Shown here piece by piece: positions 25,818 to 32,294 of a stretch of DNA of 32,294 bases (position 1 is the first letter of the stretch; each line of letters begins with the position of its first letter). The notes under the pieces were generated by a model. The model made no database searches and had not been told where the DNA came from. It saw only the letters and a program-made list of their open reading frames with translations. The stretch covers positions 1 to 32,294 of the forward strand of contig NZ_JRNC01000061.1 of assembly GCF_000758925.1 (NCBI RefSeq), in the 5' to 3' direction. A program made the translations under genes and the position numbers. The stretch is from Prevotella sp. S7-1-8. Lineage in GTDB: Bacteria > Bacteroidota > Bacteroidia > Bacteroidales > Bacteroidaceae.

Positions 25818-26723
25818 TTAAATTAAAATAAAATTTTTACTTAATAATTTAAACCGTTTATTTGTATTATTCATCCATCTTTGAGGCGCAACTACTATCT
25901 TCTCTTCGTGCCTCGAAAGATATTGTGCCCACCAACTAAATGTACTATTAGAAATGATGAAATGCTTACAACTATACATCAAACGTAGCTTCTCCCAAAC
26001 AGGATCAGTCCCAGACTCATATAAACAAGGAACATCGAGTCTAAAATTCTCACGCACCCAATTAATATCATCCGAGAAGAATATAAAAGTAGGATTTAAA
26101 ACCTTTCCCTTTATTATAGTAATGGCTCGAAGAAAATAGTCTTTATCACAAACGAAAAAATCATCTTTGAATTCATCATTTAAGAAATCACCACGTCGAA
26201 TTGATATACAAACTGAATTAGATACCCTAATCGTCTCATAAAGTGAAATATTAGAATTTAAGGGAGGCGCTACAGGAGTGAACTCATCCAAAATTTTATC
26301 TCTAATGAATTCAAAAGCCTTAGGATTGCCAAATTTGCCATAAGTTATGACAGTGGTCGTTCGGGGAAGATATAGTTCTGGCTCTTCCTCATAGGAATAA
26401 AAGAGTAACCCTATCTTATGAAACAATAGAAACCATGACAGCCTAAGATGTATTTTTTCGGAGAGTTTAAATAATATAAATATTATTTTTTGCAATAGAG
26501 TTCCATGAACTAAAACTAGGTTTCTATTTGATACCTGGTATTGAGTCACATTAAAATATTGCAACGAGTCCTCAAATCCATTTTCTGGATTACCTGCAGA
26601 CTTTACTAACTCAAAATTAAAACAAAGCTTATCGTTCTTTTTTCTTGCTATTTGTAAAGCACGAGAATAAGCATATTCAAAAAATTGATTCCCAAGTCTA
26701 CCTGAAATATAACTACATATCAT
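25818..26723 (-). CDS. GT11 family glycosyltransferase (alpha-1,2-fucosyltransferase-like)
   Basis: A 301-residue GT-B enzyme of family GT11. Motifs are GRLGNQFFEYAYSRAL (8-23), SIRRGDF (174-180), the GDP-binding motif of fucosyltransferases, FVCDKDYFLRAI (190-201) and ISNSTFSWWAQYLS (257-270). Many relatives have HxRRGDY; here His is Ser and Tyr is Phe, which is also seen in some Bacteroidota members as far as I recall. It should transfer fucose (or a related deoxyhexose) from GDP to a galactose-type acceptor in the cytoplasm. No GDP-fucose synthesis genes (gmd, fcl) are in the window, so the donor must come from elsewhere. The gene starts one base after the native stop of the GT2 pseudogene. 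Confidence 0.87.
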   Translation of the reverse strand: MICSYISGRLGNQFFEYAYSRALQIARKKNDKLCFNFELVKSAGNPENGFEDSLQYFNVTQYQVSNRNLVLVHGTLLQKIIFILFKLSEKIHLRLSWFLLFHKIGLLFYSYEEEPELYLPRTTTVITYGKFGNPKAFEFIRDKILDEFTPVAPPLNSNISLYETIRVSNSVCISIRRGDFLNDEFKDDFFVCDKDYFLRAITIIKGKVLNPTFIFFSDDINWVRENFRLDVPCLYESGTDPVWEKLRLMYSCKHFIISNSTFSWWAQYLSRHEEKIVVAPQRWMNNTNKRFKLLSKNFILI

Positions 26724-26724
26724 A

Positions 26725-27677
26725 TTACTGGACCATATCCTTATTATTTATTAACAAACGAACATATAGGTAAATAGCTTTGAAAAGCATTTTCCTGCTA
26801 ACAGCCAAATTTGATTTACACATTACCCAATGCGCGTACATCGTGCAGGAGACCTAAATAAATCCTCCGCTATAATCCAAACCTTTTTATTCCATATGAA
26901 TTCATTTACATAAGTTTTCAACATCATCCAATACTTGATATCGTCTACTTCTTGAGGTTTCATACGAAGAAAGTCACTATACCAATGCTCAACATGAATC
27001 CAAGCTTTTAGTTTTTCATCAGAATGTACTCCTATTGCAGAGATATGATTCCGACTTACTCGAAATTGAAAACCTATTTTATTTATATTGATAATACCGT
27101 ATTGCTTAGCACATAAAAAAGGTGTTATACGGTCTGAATACCATGCATAGGGCAAATTATAAAAACCTCCAATTTTTCTTAATTTATCAGATTTAAAAAG
27201 GAAATCTCCAATATATGTAATTCTACCATTCCATATATTCCACATCAATGAATAAACGCTTTCAATCTCTGGAGCCCATTTTTGTTCACTAATGACATTT
27301 GACTTCTCATCTATTGTCTGTGTGCGAATGTGGAACACCTCCATCCTCGGATATTTATCTATCGCTTCCGAAAAATAGGATAAAGTGTTTGGCATAAGGC
27401 GATCGTCATCCCCCATACATATAATATAATCACCGCTTGCATGTTCAAGGCATTTATTCTAGTTTCCAACAACATTATATCCACCAAAACCTATCGGATT
27501 AACATAATATTTTATTTTCGAATCCTGAAATTCCGAAAGAATTGAATTTAAGTTTTCTGGAGAGGCATCATTTACAATAATAATCTCATAGTCTTGATAA
27601 GTTTGGGCTAAAACACTGTTTATGCACTCCCGTAAGTAAGTTTTTTTAAAAGCTGGTATTGTTACAGAAAATCTCAT
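26725..27677 (-). pseudogene. GT2 family glycosyltransferase, inactivated by an amber codon and a frameshift
   Basis: The reading frame from 27677 gives a GT2 start (FSVTIPAFKKTYLRECINSV, then IVNDASPENL) and stops at TAG (27459-27461) after NVVGN. The same frame continues with NKCLEHASGDYIICMGDDDR, including the metal-binding DDD; relatives usually read GNWNKCLE here, so TGG has probably become TAG. A second lesion lies at 26826-26853: the frame ends RCTRIG, but another frame gives MYAHWVMCKSNLAVSRKMLF and more, ending in TAA one base before the GT11 start. The whole gene would make about 317 residues, the normal GT2 length. Two independent lesions make sequencing error unlikely. Unless amber suppression occurs, one sugar of the original repeat unit is no longer added by this enzyme. 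Confidence 0.85.
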
Positions 27678-27752
27678 AAATGCTTTCTTAGAATTTTTAT
27701 ACTTAAAATATAAGACTATATTGAAGATGATATGATGTGAAAAGTAAGTGTG

Positions 27753-29312
27753 CTATTTTTTTTCATTTACGCTATTATACAATTTAGTTTTGTATTTTAC
27801 AAATCTTGTTAAAATCCATTTCCGCTCTTCCTTTGACATTGCAATTAATAATATAAAAGAAAAAATTAATATTGTCGTACAACTGCAAATAGCCATTAAA
27901 TTTAACAAATGATTTTCTATGCTAACATAGCTGAATATTATTTTAGTAAAAGTTACCACCAATATAAATATCACAACACACGGAATAATTATTCTACGAT
28001 AGTAGTTAGTTATGGAAAACTGCGGTATGTATTTTTTTAATAAAATTACATATAGATTAGAAACTAAAGATTGCAAGATCGGTGTTATAATAAATGGGAT
28101 AGTGGGATTATATCCTAATTTTAAAAATAAATAAGCAAAAGGTAAAACCAAAAGCATCGAGGTTCCACCTAAAAGGGACAGTATTTTATTGTTGCCTGTT
28201 GCAATCACTGCGTAGGTTACTGGAGATGTCAACACCACAACCAATAAATTAAGTAAACTCAATTTACAAAACTCTGCTGTATACGCAGGAGGGGTTTTTA
28301 GCCATAGTTCTAGAATATATTGACTATCGAAAAGGAAGGGGGCTGATAAAAGCATCATGAGAAAAAAAGAATATTTACATGACACATGAATCAATTCTAT
28401 CATCCTCATATAATTCTCTGTTGAATAAGCCTTTATAATTGACGGACGTACAGACATCATAAAATTATTTGTAAAGCCAACAATAGCCCCATATACTGTG
28501 TTAGCAAAACCACATGCAGCATTTAGTGTAACCCCATAAAATAGATTAAGCAGAATATTGAGCCCTTGATTCTTTGTTATCAGACTAAAGTCACCAAACA
28601 ACTGCCAACCGGAAAAAACGAGGATGGGTTTTGAAATACTCCAATCGTTAGACCAACGGAAATGACATTCCGAAAAAGAGTGTTTACAATATATATAATA
28701 TATAAGATTGATAATCAAGGTAAACAAGAGCAGTACTAAGCCATAAACGACGAGTCTGTCAAAAGGGGTAATGTATAGAACATAACATGCGACAAGTTTC
28801 AAAATTGTGTCAAGTATTCCAACGTATGCAAACATCCTCATTCTCTCGTGGGCAATGATAGCAGCATTGTAAGGCGCCTGGATTAACGACAACATCGTCA
28901 TCATAACAGAACACTGGTAAACAAAATTTGCTGCGAACTCTCTACCTTCGGGAATATTTAGCTTATAATTAACAAACCATAGGCCAACGGTTTCACAGAC
29001 AAAGAAAAGTATGCCGGCTGTAATAATATGTACGTTGAGTGTCGCAGCAAATGTCTTTGAAAGGCGTTGGTTGTCATTCTTGCCTAATTCGAAAGCCAAG
29101 AAGCGGGAAGTCGCTCCTGCCAAAGAACCATTGACAAATGTAAACAATGCCACAATGCCAGCAACCACTTGATAAACCCCAAGATCGCTAACTCCAAGAA
29201 CCTGCAAAATGACTCTCGAAGTATAGAGCGAAACAACAAGATTGAACAACATTCTTCCGTAAAGGAAGAACGTATTCTTTGCAATAGTCCTATTTGAAGA
29301 TATTTGTTCCAT
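27753..29312 (-). CDS. wzx: Wzx-type polysaccharide flippase
   Basis: A membrane protein of 519 residues with 12-14 transmembrane segments, of the MATE/MOP flippase superfamily, which moves lipid-linked repeat units across the inner membrane. The chosen start is MEQISSNRTIAKNTFFLYGR; the frame is open 14 codons further up (29354), but a truncated copy at 31457 begins with the same MDQISSN and shares nothing upstream. The N-terminus (ILQVLGVSDLGVYQVVAGIV) is typical of Bacteroidota flippases, with the SRF(L)AFELGK loop after helix 2. It is the only complete flippase in the window. Codon use becomes strongly AT-rich toward the 3' end, while the first 80 codons are richer in GC, consistent with a recombination join. 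Confidence 0.88.
   Translation of the reverse strand: MEQISSNRTIAKNTFFLYGRMLFNLVVSLYTSRVILQVLGVSDLGVYQVVAGIVALFTFVNGSLAGATSRFLAFELGKNDNQRLSKTFAATLNVHIITAGILFFVCETVGLWFVNYKLNIPEGREFAANFVYQCSVMMTMLSLIQAPYNAAIIAHERMRMFAYVGILDTILKLVACYVLYITPFDRLVVYGLVLLLFTLIINLIYYIYCKHSFSECHFRWSNDWSISKPILVFSGWQLFGDFSLITKNQGLNILLNLFYGVTLNAACGFANTVYGAIVGFTNNFMMSVRPSIIKAYSTENYMRMIELIHVSCKYSFFLMMLLSAPFLFDSQYILELWLKTPPAYTAEFCKLSLLNLLVVVLTSPVTYAVIATGNNKILSLLGGTSMLLVLPFAYLFLKLGYNPTIPFIITPILQSLVSNLYVILLKKYIPQFSITNYYRRIIIPCVVIFILVVTFTKIIFSYVSIENHLLNLMAICSCTTILIFSFILLIAMSKEERKWILTRFVKYKTKLYNSVNEKK
29079..29312 (-). repeat. Direct repeat, copy 1 (5' end of wzx)
   Basis: The first 78 codons of wzx are repeated at 31224-31457 in the same orientation; 68 of the 78 residues are identical. 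Homology starts exactly at the ATG and ends after ELGK. Confidence 0.88.
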
Positions 29313-29769
29313 TAAAGAACTCTCTATGATTACTGAGTGATATTCTACCCCCACCCGACTCCCTACACTTCTTCTGTATTAAGCTTGAAGGATTTGGAGT
29401 GGACACCGCCTTCGATGGGATTCCACCGATATCGACATTGTCTATGTTTATTGAGCCGGCTAAAAGTAGAGAAGGTGTGATGGTGCTGAGGAGTGTTGCT
29501 GTTGGATGTGTATATAGTGCCTGTTTTACGCAATATGTGTTTATTCGCGAATCTGTTTTAGGGGTCTTACGGAATTTGGAGCAATGATCTTTAGCTTCTG
29601 AAAATCATCAAGCTGTATAATTAGCTCTATTCATATGCCCTTTATATACGTATATATACTCTAAAATAGAGATCATTTGCAATGTGGGGACACCTATAAC
29701 TTCTATATGAATTTCATTAAGATTAAGCTCGTTGCCAAAGAGAAACTTTTCGAAAAAACTGCCTTGAGC
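29313..29769. other. Gap between acyltransferase and wzx, no certain gene
   Basis: This 457-base gap has no gene I can identify. After the acyltransferase stop the minus strand stays open in the same frame to 29608 (GSFFEKFLFGNELNLNEIHI, then VIGVPTLQMISILEYIYV), which looks like protein and could be a relic. The part 29355-29590 is richer in GC and open on both strands; on the plus strand a GTG at 29399 gives 62 codons (FDGIPPISTLSMFIEPAKS). None of these has a visible family. Confidence 0.4.
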
Positions 29770-30933
29770 TTAAGTTTCACGCATGGCTCGTTTTTCATAA
29801 TGTCGGCAGATCCTTAATTTCTGACGTAAAATGAAGCTCTCCGCAAGATGCAGCAATGGTTGTTCAACCGTTTTCTGCCTCAAAAAATCTATTAAAGCGC
29901 AAACGACAAAGACCAGGACACACGCAAGTATCGAATGGAAATAAATATTACCATGATGATAAAAATATAATGTCTGACACACATCTTTCCATAACCATGG
30001 CCGCATTCCGCCAAAAAAATCATGAATAAGGAAAACACCAAAAGTGCAACTTCCAATAGTATTTATAACTTTACTATATTTAAGACGTAAATTCTTAAAC
30101 ATCATAAACATACTCACACTTAACGATAACGCCAAAATTTTATTTGAATCTATAAGAAAAAAGCCAGCCCTAAAAAAGTTTTGTTTCAAATCGAAATAGT
30201 CCATAACATATATTATCAATACAATGCTAAAAACAGAAATGAACAAATTAAATGCTGTCATTATCCCCCAAAAACGAAAACTATTATCATAAATGGTGGG
30301 ATATTTCTTTAGATAAGACGCTATAACATACAATACACAAAACCATGTAACATAATTAAATGAAACCTCGTTTATAAAACTCAGCGAACCCAAAACCGTA
30401 TATATAAATACACACAAAAGCAAAAGCGACAAATGCTGTTTCTTGTTTATGTTATTTATGCAGGTGTTGAGAAAGGGAATAAGTAAATAAAACAACAAAA
30501 AGCAAGCTGTAAAATTGGAACTAACGCCGTTGAAAGGAATAAGCATAGAATACAAATATCTCCAAGAAAATGGCGTATACCCAGACGCTATAAAAATCGC
30601 TCCAAGAATGATGCTGTAAAACTCCACCTCTAAGAATAACTTGAGAAATTTGTGAAGCGTTATTTTAGATTGACACATAAAATAGCCCGTAATCAAAACA
30701 AAACAATTGATACCAACTTTACCCCACATCCCAAAAAGAAAAAAATAAATATTCCCTATTGGATTTTTTACTATTTCGTCAAGCAATCCGGAATGTACCA
30801 CATAGTGATGCATCACGATAAGTAGCATCACGAAGATGCGGAAAAGTTCCAAACTGGAATTTCTTTTCTTCTTTACACACCTATCTGTAAGTGACATGGG
30901 GTGGATAGATGTCATTTTTGTTACTCGTTGCAT
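29770..30933 (-). CDS. Acyltransferase-3 family membrane protein (O-acetyltransferase-like)
   Basis: A 387-residue multi-spanning protein. The family start is at 25-45: RNSSLELFRIFVMLLIVMHH, with the conserved Arg (LFR) and the catalytic His pair in MHHYVVH. It then has about ten hydrophobic helices, CFLLFYLLIPFLN near 150, and SCTFGVFLIHDF near 310, the late conserved part with its His. Such proteins take acetyl groups from acetyl-CoA and pass them to sugars at the membrane, and they decorate capsules and O-antigens. The first 20 or so residues are poorly conserved, so an internal Met (7 or 13) may be the true start. It lies between two copies of the wzx 5' end and is read in the same direction. 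Confidence 0.85.
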   Translation of the reverse strand: MQRVTKMTSIHPMSLTDRCVKKKRNSSLELFRIFVMLLIVMHHYVVHSGLLDEIVKNPIGNIYFFLFGMWGKVGINCFVLITGYFMCQSKITLHKFLKLFLEVEFYSIILGAIFIASGYTPFSWRYLYSMLIPFNGVSSNFTACFLLFYLLIPFLNTCINNINKKQHLSLLLLCVFIYTVLGSLSFINEVSFNYVTWFCVLYVIASYLKKYPTIYDNSFRFWGIMTAFNLFISVFSIVLIIYVMDYFDLKQNFFRAGFFLIDSNKILALSLSVSMFMMFKNLRLKYSKVINTIGSCTFGVFLIHDFFGGMRPWLWKDVCQTLYFYHHGNIYFHSILACVLVFVVCALIDFLRQKTVEQPLLHLAESFILRQKLRICRHYEKRAMRET

Positions 30934-31178
30934 TGTTTGGTTTTAATTATCAATATATTTCTAATATCTAATCTCCAATTTGAATATTTATCTACCACGG
31001 TTCATGCCTTTTGAGTTCAACCTCTTCTACAGATGCTTTAACAAATAACATATGTCAGCGCTCCACTTTTTTACCAATTGTATGTAATGTGGAAGATTAA
31101 CAATAAAGCTGGGCCACGCGATAACGATATAGCATTATTCTTACAAGCGTCATCGCTTGCATAGGCAACTAGAGAAAA
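30934..31178. other. Intergenic, no gene seen
   Basis: These 245 bases upstream of the acyltransferase hold no gene I can see. A short perfect hairpin (CAAGCG, 4-base loop, CGCTTG) is at 31146-31161, just after the truncated wzx copy, but no T-run follows it. Confidence 0.4.
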
Positions 31179-31457
31179 TTAAACAGCGATAATCAATGTT
31201 AACAAAGCAATCTGGAAAAAAATCTTGCCTAATTCAAAAGCCAAGAATCGAGAATTCGATTCTGCCAAGGAAACATTGATGTATGTGAACAATGCCACAA
31301 TGCCGGCAACCACTTGATATACCCCAAGATCGCTAACGCCAAGAACCTGCAAAATGACTCTCGAAGCATAGAGCGAAACAACAAGGTTGAACAACATTCT
31401 TACGTAAAGAAATAGCGTGTTCTTTGCAATAGTCCTATTTGAAGATATTTGATCCAT
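31179..31457 (-). pseudogene. Truncated second copy of wzx
   Basis: A 92-codon frame begins MDQISSNRTIAKNTLFLYVR and follows the intact flippase for 78 residues (68 identical), then leaves it after FLAFELGK for an unrelated end (IFFQIALLTLIIAV). Only the first two membrane helices are present, so it cannot be a working flippase. It is best read as the scar of an earlier wzx, left when the locus was exchanged by recombination. The unrelated last 14 residues may be the end of another lost gene or chance sequence. Confidence 0.88.
31224..31457 (-). repeat. Direct repeat, copy 2 (5' end of wzx)
   Basis: Partner of 29079-29312, 2145 bases away in the same orientation. Recombination between the copies would remove the acyltransferase gene and leave one wzx. 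Confidence 0.88.
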
Positions 31458-31666
31458 ACAAAATTGCCTTTGTGTGTTTATCGTACCATTGATAATGTTT
31501 TCGCAAGAAATATCCGGTCCAAAAGAACAGAAGATAATAGTTTGTCGTCAGGCTTCCACCGTATGGAATTGCAAGCGTTGTCATGGAAGATAACTGCACA
31601 CGCAGTGACATCATCGCAAATAGCTTTTTACCTATACATACCACTGCATAGCAGGCAAGCAGGCAT

Positions 31667-31683
31667 CCCCCCCCTCCCCCTCC
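31667..31683 (-). other. G-rich tract with a G8 run
   Basis: On the minus strand the sequence is GG-A-GGGGG-A-GGGGGGGG. It could form a G-quadruplex in the leader RNA or vary in length by slippage. In this otherwise AT-rich part it stands out. Confidence 0.6.
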
Positions 31684-32013
31684 ATAAATTACACGCATAC
31701 ATCCTCCCCGTTGGCATACGCCATCGCTGTCAAAAGCAAAGAGCTTGCCATGGACGGCACAAGTAAGTTTTTATATGGAAGTCTTAAGGGAAAAAAGGGA
31801 ACTTTGAGAGAAAAATCCGCACATTGTCATAAACAATGACAGAAAACGAATACATCCCTCCCTCTTCACCACCGTTACAAATCTTGGAGGTGAATGTAAA
31901 GAAAGGATTGAAATCATTCCACTTTAGAAGCGGGGCGCATGATCCTAAATAATTTGTGCACCCAAACTTCGCAGATACTCCGTCAACCTTGTGCTATGTT
32001 AATGAAATTTCTA

Positions 32014-32044
32014 CAAAGGTATTATATTTTTGAGTCACAACAAA
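32014..32044 (-). promoter_or_regulatory. Consensus promoter facing into the glycan locus
   Basis: On the minus strand TTTG (32041-32044), 19 bases and TACCTTTG (32014-32021) match the Bacteroidota promoter pattern fully. Transcription would start near 32007 and run leftward, with a leader of about 550 bases before the truncated wzx and about 1.1 kb before the acyltransferase. I found no inverted repeats around it, so there is no sign that it is an invertible capsule promoter. Confidence 0.6.
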
Positions 32045-32294
32045 ATTTTAGCGATTGGAAATGATTTCAGAAGTATGAAATAATGGCGAAAACATTTAAA
32101 ACAAGCGGATGGAAGGCGCGCAAGCGGTTGACTTCTTGCATGGAATGCACCACGATGGAGGCCAAACGGGGGCGAATTAAAGGGGTATGGGAAAGGCGAA
32201 AAAATGTGCAAATAGTCTGGCATGGCACATGATCTGTCAAATAAAGATACATGAAAATGACGCGAAAAAAACTGTTGTTTTATATTACTGTCCG

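Larger units (their letters stand above)
31458..32294. other. Presumed leader and upstream region, no gene seen
   Basis: No frame here looks like a real gene, although short frames exist on both strands. On the minus strand a frame from about 31700 passes through a poly-glycine run caused by the G tract and ends inside the truncated wzx; its last part (TNYYLLFFWTGYFLRKHYQW) is protein-like but unrecognised. The region carries the promoter at 32014-32044 and the G-rich tract at 31667-31683. No UpxY/NusG-like antiterminator gene is visible before the window ends. Confidence 0.5.

Noticed and set aside
31435..31698. Minus-strand 87-codon frame with a poly-glycine run
   Set aside because: Its start comes from the G tract and it runs into the truncated wzx in another frame; there is no family-like start.
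32000..32060. Invertible promoter as in Bacteroides capsule loci
   Set aside because: The promoter is clear, but I could not find matching inverted repeats on its two sides.
32035..32252. Two overlapping frames of about 60 codons on the minus strand
   Set aside because: Composition is not protein-like, both cross the region of the consensus promoter, and no motif is seen.
1..32294. CRISPR array, tRNA, rRNA or complete insertion sequence
   Set aside because: No regularly spaced repeats, no cloverleaf-like sequence and no transposase motif were seen on either strand.

Overview
The window reads as chromosome of an anaerobic Bacteroidota, most likely Prevotellaceae. The signs are Bacteroidota-type promoters (TTG or TTTG, then about 19 bases, then TAnnTTTG), an M13 peptidase and ABC-F protein of the Bacteroidota type, a MetA enzyme, and a large polysaccharide locus in which every gene lies on the minus strand. 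Genus is inference; no rRNA or tRNA gene was seen.

Region 1 (1-8.6 kb) is moderate-GC housekeeping DNA with intact genes: a zinc-ribbon membrane lipoprotein, a U32 (RlhA-like) protein, MetA, a secreted M13 metallopeptidase and an ABC-F ATPase. Two clear promoters and one good intrinsic terminator can be seen here.

Region 2 (8.6-14.3 kb) looks like the priming end of a glycan pathway. It holds a DegT/DnrJ sugar aminotransferase (with an odd in-frame insertion), an ATP-grasp ligase, a fold-III PLP decarboxylase, a PglC/WcfS-like phosphoglycosyl transferase and a frameshifted SDR epimerase. Two long perfect palindromes, at 8643-8704 and 14289-14340, bracket it.

Region 3 (14.3-31.5 kb) becomes steadily more AT-rich. 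In transcription order (right to left) it holds: a truncated second copy of the flippase gene, an acyltransferase-3, the Wzx flippase, a GT2 pseudogene, a GT11 fucosyltransferase-like enzyme, an acyltransferase relic, a Stealth phosphotransferase, an acyltransferase broken in a T7 run, a GT4, an EpsG/Wzy-type polymerase, a GT-B enzyme, a GT2 (tail shifted out of frame in an A6 run), an ATP-grasp, a GINT1-like beta-propeller protein and two GT4 enzymes. Together this is a Wzx/Wzy-type capsule or O-antigen locus: an amino sugar phosphate is loaded on undecaprenyl phosphate, extended by the glycosyltransferases, decorated with acyl, phosphoryl and perhaps amino-acid groups, flipped by Wzx and polymerised by the EpsG-like protein.

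Region 4 (31.5-32.3 kb) has no convincing gene. It holds a consensus promoter at 32014-32044 pointing into the locus and a G-rich tract in the presumed leader.

The most notable features are: (a) many gene lesions, all inside the glycan locus, several at homopolymers; (b) a PLP decarboxylase plus ATP-grasp pair set between the priming transferase and the aminotransferase, with a second ATP-grasp/GINT1-like pair upstream, which may be an undescribed amino-acid decoration route; (c) the in-frame insertion in the aminotransferase; (d) the duplicated wzx 5' end, a scar of cassette exchange.
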